From contig NC_015167.1 of assembly GCF_000190595.1 (NCBI RefSeq), positions 980,501 to 1,044,500 of the forward strand: a stretch of 64,000 bases of DNA, given 5' to 3'. The translations under genes were made by a program, and so were the position numbers. The notes below the pieces were generated by a model. The model was given only the letters and a program-made list of their open reading frames with translations, did not search any database and had not been told where the DNA came from. This stretch comes from Cellulophaga lytica DSM 7489 (GTDB taxonomy: Bacteria; Bacteroidota; Bacteroidia; Flavobacteriales; Flavobacteriaceae). Numbering within the stretch: position 1 is the stretch's first letter; every line of letters starts with the position of its first letter. Positions 18,912 to 26,256 of this stretch are shown in pieces.

Positions 18912-19969
18912 TATTCTATTGCTTTTACAACTGCTTTAGGCGCTTCTTTTTTAGTACCATCAAAACCAGACACACCACCAACGGTAGTATATTTCATAAC
19001 ATATTTTTTATCTGGATATATTTTTTGGTAGGCACTCTGACACATTAATGTAGCTTCATGAAAACCACACAATATGAGCTTTAGTTTTCCTGGATATGTA
19101 TTTACATCTCCAATAGCATAAATACCAGGTATGTTTGTTTGGTAATCTAAAGCATTATCAACTTTTATTGCATTTTTCTCTATCTCTAATCCCCAATCTC
19201 CTATTGGACCTAGTTTTGGAGATAAACCAAATAAAGCAATAAAATTATCTACCTCTAAAACAAGGTTTTCTTCTTCTCCTGTTTTTTTAATTTCTACAGC
19301 AGTAAGTGTATCATCTCCTTTTAAACCAACAATTTCTGCCGGAGTAATAAGGTTAATTTTACCTGCATTTTTAAGTTGTTGCACTTTTTCAACCGAGTCT
19401 AAAGCTCCTCTAAACTCATTTCTTCTATGCACCAAAGTAACCTCAGCAGCTACATCAGCTAAAAAAATACTCCAATCCAAAGCAGAATCTCCACCACCAG
19501 CTATAACCACTTTTTTATTACGATAAACTTCTGGATCTTTTATCATATAAGCAACGCCATTGTCCTCAAACTTAGATAAGTTTTCTAACAAGGGTTTACG
19601 AGGTTCAAAACTACCTAAACCACCTGCAATTGCAACAATTGGTGCGTGGTGTTTTGTACCTTTATTTGTTGTAACTATAAAAGAACCATCTTCTTGTTTA
19701 TCTATAGTTTCTGCACGTTCACCCAAAGTAAAACCTGGCTGAAACGCTTTTATTTGCTCCATTAAGTTATCTACCAAATCACCTGCCAGTACTTCTGGAA
19801 AACCAGGAATATCATAAATTGGTTTTTTAGGATAAATCTCAGAACATTGTCCGCCTGCTTGTGGCAAGGCATCTATTAAATGGCACTTTAGTTTTAACAA
19901 TCCGGCTTCAAAAACAGCAAATAATCCTGTTGGACCAGCACCTATAATTAATATATCTGTCTTAATCAT
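18911..19969 (-). CDS. Ferredoxin-NADP+ reductase, thioredoxin-reductase-like
   Basis: 352-residue FAD- and NAD(P)H-binding flavoprotein. N-terminal dinucleotide fold GAGPTGLFAVFEAG, the PQAGGQCSEIYPKKPIYDIPG region that binds FAD, a second Rossmann motif GGGDSALDW in the middle, and a C-terminal FAD motif YAIGDVN. There is no redox-active CxxC of true thioredoxin reductase, which places it with the TrxR-like FNR group. Immediately upstream of, and overlapping, the 2Fe-2S ferredoxin gene that it probably reduces. Confidence 0.85.
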   Translation of the reverse strand: MIKTDILIIGAGPTGLFAVFEAGLLKLKCHLIDALPQAGGQCSEIYPKKPIYDIPGFPEVLAGDLVDNLMEQIKAFQPGFTLGERAETIDKQEDGSFIVTTNKGTKHHAPIVAIAGGLGSFEPRKPLLENLSKFEDNGVAYMIKDPEVYRNKKVVIAGGGDSALDWSIFLADVAAEVTLVHRRNEFRGALDSVEKVQQLKNAGKINLITPAEIVGLKGDDTLTAVEIKKTGEEENLVLEVDNFIALFGLSPKLGPIGDWGLEIEKNAIKVDNALDYQTNIPGIYAIGDVNTYPGKLKLILCGFHEATLMCQSAYQKIYPDKKYVMKYTTVGGVSGFDGTKKEAPKAVVKAIE

Positions 19970-20044
19970 GTAAAAGTAGTCTTAAAAATAAATGTAAAAT
20001 TACAGAAGTAATTATGCTTATAATATGACAATTATCAGCACAAA

Positions 20045-20284
20045 TTAACCAACGTTAATTACTTCTTCAATCTGTGGCACATACTTTTTAATGGTCATTT
20101 CTACACCACTTTTAAGTGTCATTTGGTTTACACTACAACCAACACACGCACCTTCTAACTTTACTTTTACAGAAGTATCATTATCTATTGAAATTAGAGA
20201 AATATCACCACCATCACTCTGTAAAAATGGGCGGATTTCCTCTAATGCTTTCTCTACGTTAGTTCTTACCTCTTCTGTTGTCAT
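20045..20284 (-). CDS. NifU C-terminal-domain Fe-S scaffold/carrier (Nfu-type)
   Basis: 79 residues, consisting only of the Nfu domain: LQSDGGDISL followed by the cluster-binding CVGC (Cys47 and Cys50) in GACVGCSVNQMTL. It would assemble or deliver a 4Fe-4S cluster as a dimer. It lies 4 bp after the Mrp gene in the same operon; Mrp-type ATPases and Nfu proteins are both Fe-S carriers, so they may act on the same targets. Confidence 0.85.
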   Translation of the reverse strand: MTTEEVRTNVEKALEEIRPFLQSDGGDISLISIDNDTSVKVKLEGACVGCSVNQMTLKSGVEMTIKKYVPQIEEVINVG

Positions 20285-20288
20285 TTTC

Positions 20289-21431
20289 TTATTGCTTATT
20301 AACAGGCGAGCAACCCGCCATAGTTGTTATTTTAATAGCCTCTGTTGGTGGCAAATCTGTATTTCTACTTACCACTTGTTGCACTACATTTTTTGTAAGC
20401 TCGTTAAAAGCAGTTTCTATAGGTGTACCTTCTTGCATTGCTGCAGGTCTACCAACATCACCAGCTTCTCTTATGCTTTGTACCAAAGGAACTTCTCCTA
20501 AAAAAGGCACTTTTAAGTCTTCTGATAAGTGTTTTGCTCCTTCTTTACCAAAAATATAATATTTGTTGTTTGGCAACTCTTCTGGAGTAAAATACGCCAT
20601 ATTTTCTACAACTCCTAAAACAGGTACGTTAATAGAATCTTGCTGAAACATTGCTACACCTTTACGTGCATCTGCTAAAGCTATTTCTTGTGGTGTACTT
20701 ACTACTACAGCACCAGTTACAGGCATTGCCTGCATAATACTTAAATGTATATCTCCTGTTCCTGGAGGCAAATCTATAAGCATAAAGTCTATTTCTCCCC
20801 AATGTGCATCAAAAATCATTTGGTTTAATGCTTTAGATGCCATTGGCCCTCTCCAAATTACAGCTTGGTTTGGTTGTGTAAAAAAGCCAATAGATAGCAA
20901 TTTAACTCCGTAACTTTCTACTGGTTTCATTTTAGACTTACCGTCTATATTTACTGCTAAAGGTTTTTCTTGAGCCACATCAAACATAATTGGCATAGAT
21001 GGCCCGTAGATATCTGCATCTAACAAACCAACTTTAAAGCCCATTTTAGCTAAGCTTACAGCTAGGTTAGCTGTTACTGTAGATTTACCTACACCTCCTT
21101 TACCAGAGGCAACAGCTATAATATTTTTAATTCCAGGAAGTGGCTTCCCTTTAATTTCGTTAGTTTTTGGCTTTGCAGCTTCTGCATCAACCTTAATATT
21201 AACTTTAATTTTAGCTTTTTCATACACTTCTGCGTGTATAGCTTTTAAAATTTCTACCTCAGTTTTTTTACGTGCTTGTAAACTAGGATTGTTTATAGTT
21301 ACATCTACAACTACCTCATCACCAAAAACCATAACATTGGTTACAGCTCCGCTTTCAACCATATTTTTACCTTCACCAGGAACTGTTATCTTTTCTAATG
21401 CCTTTAAGACATCTTGTTTATTTAGCTTCAT
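20289..21431 (-). CDS. Mrp/NBP35-family Fe-S cluster carrier ATPase
   Basis: 380 residues. N-terminal MIP18/DUF59-like domain (about 1-80), then a P-loop ATPase with deviant Walker A GKGGVGKS at 110-117, the DADIYGPS motif and LIDLPPGTGD. The family carries Fe-S clusters to apoproteins. The Cx2C pair expected in the C-terminal third (after VVENMAYF) is not present; the only cysteine in the whole protein is near the end (MAGCSP, about Cys374). In an operon with nifU-like and downstream of the alkyltransferase-like, lysE and trmB genes on the same strand. Confidence 0.82.
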   Translation of the reverse strand: MKLNKQDVLKALEKITVPGEGKNMVESGAVTNVMVFGDEVVVDVTINNPSLQARKKTEVEILKAIHAEVYEKAKIKVNIKVDAEAAKPKTNEIKGKPLPGIKNIIAVASGKGGVGKSTVTANLAVSLAKMGFKVGLLDADIYGPSMPIMFDVAQEKPLAVNIDGKSKMKPVESYGVKLLSIGFFTQPNQAVIWRGPMASKALNQMIFDAHWGEIDFMLIDLPPGTGDIHLSIMQAMPVTGAVVVSTPQEIALADARKGVAMFQQDSINVPVLGVVENMAYFTPEELPNNKYYIFGKEGAKHLSEDLKVPFLGEVPLVQSIREAGDVGRPAAMQEGTPIETAFNELTKNVVQQVVSRNTDLPPTEAIKITTMAGCSPVNKQ

Positions 21432-21479
21432 CTATAGTACTTTCTTTTTCAGCTTTTTACTTAAACTGATTCTAAACTA

Positions 21480-21487
21480 CAAAGATA
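21480..21487 (-). promoter_or_regulatory. -7 element upstream of the mrp operon
   Basis: TATCTTTG on the minus strand, about 50 bp before the mrp ATG, is a perfect TAnnTTTG. No clear -33 TTG is visible at the right distance. Confidence 0.4.
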
Positions 21488-21589
21488 GTGTATAGGGCTG
21501 AGATTAAGAAGCAGCAGAATTGAAATATAACATACTTTTATAAGTTTAAAATATATTATTTAGACAGCATATAGATTTTAAAGCTAAGG

Positions 21590-21925
21590 CTACTCTAGTT
21601 CTTCTATAGGATCCCAAAAATAGGTTTCTAAGTTTTGTATTTGATTGTTTATAACCACAACACCTTCATTCTCTAAAAGCTGTTGCATAAGGTTGGTTCC
21701 GTCAAAATGATGCTTACCTGTTAGCAACCCTTTACGGTTTACTACTCTGTGGGCTGGTATTTCTTCTTTTAAATGAGATGCATTCATAGCCCAACCTACC
21801 ATACGCGCACTACGTGCAGCTCCTAAATATTTAGCTATTGCCCCATAAGAGGTTACTCTGCCATAGGGTATTTGTTTTGCTACCGCATATACTCTTTCAA
21901 AAAAATTCTGATTATCTGTTGCCAT
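21590..21925 (-). CDS. MGMT-family alkyltransferase-like protein lacking the acceptor cysteine
   Basis: 111 residues corresponding to the DNA-binding C-terminal domain of O6-alkylguanine-DNA alkyltransferase. RVTSYGAIAKYLGAARSARMVGWAMNAS is the helix-turn-helix with the arginine finger. The active-site motif PCHRV is replaced by PAHRV (residues 57-61), so the protein can bind but not repair alkylguanine. Such Atl proteins flag lesions for nucleotide excision repair; that role here is inference. One base separates it from the preceding lysE-type gene. Confidence 0.82.
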   Translation of the reverse strand: MATDNQNFFERVYAVAKQIPYGRVTSYGAIAKYLGAARSARMVGWAMNASHLKEEIPAHRVVNRKGLLTGKHHFDGTNLMQQLLENEGVVVINNQIQNLETYFWDPIEELE

Positions 21926-21926
21926 T

Positions 21927-22559
21927 TTAATGATTATATACTCTTATTAAAGTTATAATAAAAAGTAACAGCATTAAGGCACTTATAATGTAATTAGAGT
22001 TTTTAGAAAACCCGTTAGATTTTTTCTCTAGTTTATTAAAATAAACAGTGTATAAGTACAACACTGCAAAAGTACCACAGCCTGCAGCAAGTATAAACAC
22101 CAAAATATCCCAAACCTGAAATTTAATCCAGCCTGATGCCTTCCACATTGCATTCATACCACTGTAATACGGAATTGTAAGAAGGTTTATTGCTGCTAAA
22201 AAAACACCTTTAAAAAAACTATTACGCTTACTAATTTTAGGCTTGGCCTTCTTTTTAGGTTTAATCCACTCTTTTGCCATAGCAAAAAAATAAATGCCTA
22301 ATAAGGCAAATACTCCTAAAGCTACTTTTAGCAGTACACCAACAAAATCTGGATTATTGTGTAAAAATTTAGATATTATTACCGCTATGTATGCTTGTAA
22401 AATTACCGTTATAGCTACGCCAATACTAAATATTATACCATTTAACTTTCCTTTTTCTACACTAATTTTTGCAGCATTCATATTTAACAACCCAGGAGGC
22501 ACAGTTGCCATAAAGGCCCCAGAAAATGTTGCAAAAAAGAGTATGAGTAAGTGTGTCAT
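21927..22559 (-). CDS. LysE-family transporter
   Basis: 210 residues with five to six hydrophobic helices. The N-terminus has the family motif FSGAFMATVPPGLLNMNAAK, the equivalent of the PGP-type motif in LysE/RhtB exporters, and a basic loop (KEWIKPKKKAKPKISKR) near the middle. Probably an amino-acid or small-metabolite exporter of unknown substrate. Sits between trmB (3-bp gap) and the alkyltransferase-like gene (1-bp gap) in a minus-strand operon. Confidence 0.75.
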   Translation of the reverse strand: MTHLLILFFATFSGAFMATVPPGLLNMNAAKISVEKGKLNGIIFSIGVAITVILQAYIAVIISKFLHNNPDFVGVLLKVALGVFALLGIYFFAMAKEWIKPKKKAKPKISKRNSFFKGVFLAAINLLTIPYYSGMNAMWKASGWIKFQVWDILVFILAAGCGTFAVLYLYTVYFNKLEKKSNGFSKNSNYIISALMLLLFIITLIRVYNH

Positions 22560-22562
22560 TGG

Positions 22563-23234
22563 TTAATTGACTCTAAATTTTATATAGGTGATTGGTTTTC
22601 CTTTCTCAAGATACTGATTTTCATAGAAAGTCTGAATTTCTAATACTTCTTTTGGACTTCCTTCATTTTTATACACATCATGATTTGCGTAAAGTACCTC
22701 TAAACCTTTACCATGCAAAAGACCTAAAGTGTAACCGTGCATAAACTCGCTATCGGTTTTTAGGTTAACAACACCATCTGCTTTTAATATTTGCCTATAC
22801 TTAGCTAAAAAAGCCTCGTTAGTTAACCTGTGCTTGGTACGTTTGTATTTTATTTGAGGATCTGGAAAAGTAATCCAAATTTCAGAAACTTCACCTTCTG
22901 CAAAAAGTTGATCTATTAACTCTATCTGAGTTCTAATAAAACCAACATTATCCATATTTTCTTCGGTTGCTGTTTTAGCTCCTCTCCAAAAACGAGCTCC
23001 TTTTATGTCTACACCAATAAAATTTTTGTTAGGACTTTGCTTTGCCAAACCAACGGTATACTCTCCTTTACCACAACCCAACTCTAGTATAATTGGGTTA
23101 TCGTTCTTAAAAAAAGTATTCCACTTGCCTTTTAAAGCAAATGTTTCATCTACTATTTCTTCTCTGGTTGGCTGAATTACGTTATCAAACGTTTCATTTT
23201 CTTTAAACCTCTTTAGCTTGTTTTTACTTCCCAC
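22563..23234 (-). CDS. trmB: tRNA (guanine-N7-)-methyltransferase
   Basis: 223-residue Rossmann-fold methyltransferase that makes m7G46 in tRNA. SAM-binding ILELGCGKGEYTVGLA, FIGVDIKGAR, and the family signature WITFPDPQIKYKRTKHRL are all visible. The start is a GTG at 23234 (reads MGSKNKLKRFK, the usual N-terminus). First gene of a minus-strand operon that continues with lysE-type and alkyltransferase-like genes; a TAGCTTTG -7 box lies just upstream. Confidence 0.9.
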   Translation of the reverse strand: MGSKNKLKRFKENETFDNVIQPTREEIVDETFALKGKWNTFFKNDNPIILELGCGKGEYTVGLAKQSPNKNFIGVDIKGARFWRGAKTATEENMDNVGFIRTQIELIDQLFAEGEVSEIWITFPDPQIKYKRTKHRLTNEAFLAKYRQILKADGVVNLKTDSEFMHGYTLGLLHGKGLEVLYANHDVYKNEGSPKEVLEIQTFYENQYLEKGKPITYIKFRVN

Positions 23235-23255
23235 AACATAAATTTAATGATTTGG

Positions 23256-23263
23256 CAAAGCTA
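23256..23263 (-). promoter_or_regulatory. -7 element upstream of trmB
   Basis: TAGCTTTG on the minus strand, about 20 bp before the GTG start, matches TAnnTTTG. Confidence 0.4.
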
Positions 23264-23304
23264 AGGAAATCTATTTATGTTTTTATAGTAGTTTCTTTAT
23301 AGGT

Positions 23305-24408
23305 ATGAATAAAAGCAAACGCATATTGGTTGCCCCATTAAACTGGGGTTTAGGGCACGCTACAAGATGTATTCCTATAATTAATGCTTTATTAACCCAA
23401 GGTTTTACTCCTGTTATTGCCTCTGATGGCGACGCACTTAACCTTTTAAAAAAAGAATTTCCGGGCTTGGAGTTTCACGAATTGCCATCGTACAAAATAA
23501 AATATGCCAAAAACGGAAAAAACTTTAAAATAAAATTACTTTGGGATTCTCCTAAAATGCTTAAAGCAATACAAAAAGAGAAAAAACAAACTAAAAAACT
23601 GGTAAAAGAGTTTAATATTGATGGTATTATATCTGACAACCGTTTAGGTGTTTGCTACAAAAAAGTACCTAGTGTTTTTATTACGCACCAATTAAATGTG
23701 CTGACCGGTAACACCACTTGGATGACCACTAAATTGCACCAAAATATTATTAAAAAATTTGATGAATGTTGGGTGCCAGACACTAAAAAACAGCCTAACC
23801 TATCTGGCAAACTTGGCCATTTAAAAAAATCTAGCCTTAAAATTAAATACTTGGGACCACTAAGTAGGTTTAGTAAAACTGACACACCTAAAAAGTACGA
23901 TTTAATGGTGCTGTTATCTGGTCCAGAACCACAACGTTCTATGCTTGAAGAAAAAATATTTGATGAACTTATTGGCTATCCTAATGATGTACTTTTTGTA
24001 AAAGGTATTATAGAGGAAGAGCAAAAAATATCTTCATTAAGAGGCAACATTGTTGTATACAACTTTATGAGTTCTAAAGCTTTAGAACGCGCTATAAACG
24101 AAAGCAAACTAATACTTTGCAGATCTGGCTACACTACTTTAATGGATTTAGCCAAACTAGAAAAAAAGGCGTTTTTTATACCAACACCTGGACAGTTTGA
24201 GCAGGAGTATTTAGCCAAAAGATTAAATAAAAAAGAAATAGCACCAACTTGCCAACAAGATGACTTTACACTAGAATTATTAAAAAAAGTGAAAGATTAT
24301 AAAGGTTTAACCAAATTTAAAAGTACTGTAGACTACTCTTCTTTATTCTCTATTTTTTCTAAAGTAAAAGAAAACTCAGATCCAACATCGACTACACTTT
24401 CTACATAA
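23305..24408 (+). CDS. GT-B glycosyltransferase-like protein (MurG-related, family 28 type)
   Basis: 367 residues. N-terminal motif PLNWGLGHATRCIPI is the glycine-rich acceptor-side loop of MurG-like GT-B enzymes. The C-terminal half has the donor-binding region LCRSGYTTLMDLAKLEKKAFFIPTPGQFEQEYLA. It probably transfers a sugar in cell-envelope or glycolipid synthesis; donor and acceptor are unknown. The last 76 bp overlap the 3' end of the convergent histidine-kinase gene; both reading frames look genuine. Confidence 0.72.
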   Translation: MNKSKRILVAPLNWGLGHATRCIPIINALLTQGFTPVIASDGDALNLLKKEFPGLEFHELPSYKIKYAKNGKNFKIKLLWDSPKMLKAIQKEKKQTKKLVKEFNIDGIISDNRLGVCYKKVPSVFITHQLNVLTGNTTWMTTKLHQNIIKKFDECWVPDTKKQPNLSGKLGHLKKSSLKIKYLGPLSRFSKTDTPKKYDLMVLLSGPEPQRSMLEEKIFDELIGYPNDVLFVKGIIEEEQKISSLRGNIVVYNFMSSKALERAINESKLILCRSGYTTLMDLAKLEKKAFFIPTPGQFEQEYLAKRLNKKEIAPTCQQDDFTLELLKKVKDYKGLTKFKSTVDYSSLFSIFSKVKENSDPTSTTLST

Positions 24409-25388
24409 ATTTTTTCGTTATGTGCTTCTATAATGTGTTTTACTATAGATAAACCTAGTCCAGAGCCACCAACCTCTCTGTTTCTACTTTTTTCTACACG
24501 GTAAAAACGCTCAAAAAGCCTAGATAGGTGTTCTTTAGATATACCTTCGCCATTGTCTGTAACACGTACAATTACTTTATTTTTTATAAGGTTCTCTACA
24601 CTAACCTCTGTAGTACCGTTAGTGTGGCCGTATTTTATTGAGTTTACCAACAAGTTAGACACCACCTGTTGCATACGCTCCTTATCTGCCCTAACTAGTA
24701 TTGGCTCTTTATACTCCATATCAAAAGTTAATGTAATTTGCTTTTTAGCAGCACGCATTTCTAGCAAATCAAAAACATTTTGTATGAGCTCTACAATATC
24801 AAAATCTTCAAATTCCATTGTTAAACCACCAGCCTCTAGCTTGGTAATCATATCTAAATCTTTAACAATGTATATTAAACGCTCTACACCTTTATTAGCA
24901 CGCTCTAAATATTTTTCGCGCACTTTTTTATCGTCCATAGCACCATCTAACAACGTTAAAATATAACCTTGTACCGTAAACAATGGTGTTTTTAACTCAT
25001 GAGATACGTTACCTAAAAAATCTTTTCGGTATTCTTCTCTAATTTTAAGCGTGTCAATTTCTATTTTTTTTCCTTTGGCAAATTTTTCAATCTCCTCTGT
25101 CAAGGTTTTTATATCTGTAGTAATAGGAGCAGATGAAAAAGAAGTAGACTCTAGTAAAGAAACATCATCATATATTTTTTTTATTCTTCTGTATATAAAA
25201 CGCTCTACTCTATGCTGTATAATTAAAAACGATATACTAAAGCTAACAAGTGCAAAACATAACAAAAACAGCCACTCTACAGTAGCTGCATAATACATAT
25301 ATAATCCTAACAACAGTGTTAGTGTTATTACAATAAAAAATGACGAACGGAATGCGAATTTATATGACTTTTTTAGTCTTTTTGCCAT
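24333..25388 (-). CDS. PhoR-like sensor histidine kinase
   Basis: 351 residues. Two hydrophobic segments (about 12-33 and 38-57) with almost no periplasmic loop between them, a HisKA domain with phosphoacceptor His130 in GNVSHELKTPL, and a HATPase domain with N, G1 and G2 boxes (NLLVNSIKYG, VTDNGEGIS, GGSGLGLSIV). No PAS domain is visible. The gene start overlaps the response-regulator stop by one base. PhoR is the best guess from the regulator type and from Pho-box-like repeats nearby; phosphate is therefore the inferred signal. Confidence 0.82.
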   Translation of the reverse strand: MAKRLKKSYKFAFRSSFFIVITLTLLLGLYMYYAATVEWLFLLCFALVSFSISFLIIQHRVERFIYRRIKKIYDDVSLLESTSFSSAPITTDIKTLTEEIEKFAKGKKIEIDTLKIREEYRKDFLGNVSHELKTPLFTVQGYILTLLDGAMDDKKVREKYLERANKGVERLIYIVKDLDMITKLEAGGLTMEFEDFDIVELIQNVFDLLEMRAAKKQITLTFDMEYKEPILVRADKERMQQVVSNLLVNSIKYGHTNGTTEVSVENLIKNKVIVRVTDNGEGISKEHLSRLFERFYRVEKSRNREVGGSGLGLSIVKHIIEAHNEKIYVESVVDVGSEFSFTLEKIENKEE

Positions 25389-26077
25389 TATAAAACAAAC
25401 TTATAACCAACACCTTTTACAGTTTTAAAATGGTCGTCTCCTATTTTTTCTCTTAATTTTCTAATGTGCACATCAATAGTTCTACCACCAACAACAACTT
25501 CGTTACCCCAAACCTTGTCTAAAATAACTTCTCTTTTGTACACTTTATTAGGCTTAGAGGTTAACAAAGCTAAAAGCTCAAACTCTTTTCTTGGCAGTAC
25601 TATTTCTTGGCCATCATTAATAACCTTGTACTCTTCTCTATTAATTACAATGTTACCAACTTTAACTATATCTTCTTGCTCTGCAGCATTGTCTTCTTTT
25701 AACCTTCTTAACAAAGCTTTTACCTTACTAACCAAAACTTTTGGCTTAATAGGCTTTGTAATGCAATCATCTGCACCAGCATCAAACCCGGCAACCTGAG
25801 AATAATCTTCTCCTCTAGCCGTTAAAAAGGTAATAATTGTGTTTTGCAAACCAGGTGTGTTGCGTATAATTTCGCAAGCTTCAATGCCATCCATTTCTGG
25901 CATCATTACATCTAAAATAATTAAGTGAGGATGTTTTTTCTTTGCTTTAGCAACAGCTTCAACCCCATTTTTTGCTGTAAAAACCTCATATCCTTCTGAC
26001 GAAAGGTTATAACTAACAATTTCTAAAATGTCTGGTTCGTCGTCTACTAAAAGTATTTTAATATCCTTCTTTTTCAT
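25388..26077 (-). CDS. PhoB/OmpR-family response regulator
   Basis: 229 residues. Receiver domain with the acidic pocket VDDEPD (about 11-16), phosphoacceptor Asp56 in LDVMMPEMDG and Lys in TKPIKP. The winged-helix DNA-binding domain covers about 130-229 (RKEFELLALL, GRTIDVHIRKLREKIG, VKGVGYKF). Transcribed with the kinase gene downstream and divergently from a TonB-receptor gene. The shared upstream region holds three 7-bp direct repeats at 11-bp spacing, the arrangement bound by PhoB-type dimers. Confidence 0.87.
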   Translation of the reverse strand: MKKKDIKILLVDDEPDILEIVSYNLSSEGYEVFTAKNGVEAVAKAKKKHPHLIILDVMMPEMDGIEACEIIRNTPGLQNTIITFLTARGEDYSQVAGFDAGADDCITKPIKPKVLVSKVKALLRRLKEDNAAEQEDIVKVGNIVINREEYKVINDGQEIVLPRKEFELLALLTSKPNKVYKREVILDKVWGNEVVVGGRTIDVHIRKLREKIGDDHFKTVKGVGYKFVL

Positions 26078-26102
26078 TTTTATATTTTATTGATTGGTTC
26101 GC

Positions 26103-26132
26103 CAAAAGTAAAGATAATACTTATACTTCAAA
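26103..26132 (-). promoter_or_regulatory. Promoter of the phoB-phoR-like operon
   Basis: On the minus strand, TTTG at 26132-26129 and TACTTTTG at 26110-26103 with an 18-bp spacer, a near-ideal Bacteroidota promoter. The -7 box ends about 25 bp before the regulator ATG. Confidence 0.6.
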
Positions 26133-26188
26133 GCTGCTTAACATTCATTTAATATCATAACATTTAAATAACAATTAAGAATTAAATT

Positions 26189-26234
26189 GTTAACACATAG
26201 GTAACATCGCGTTCACAGGTTGACACGTTCTTTG
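26189..26234 (+). promoter_or_regulatory. Pho-box-like direct repeats and degenerate -7 of the receptor gene
   Basis: GTTAACA (26189), GGTAACA (26200) and GTTCACA (26211) occur as direct repeats at exactly 11-bp steps. They are followed after 9 bp by GTTCTTTG (26227-26234), an imperfect -7 that lacks the TA. Weak -7 plus upstream direct repeats is how PhoB-activated promoters are built. Binding by the adjacent response regulator is inference. Confidence 0.55.
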
Positions 26235-26256
26235 CGCCAACTATTAAACGAAATTA

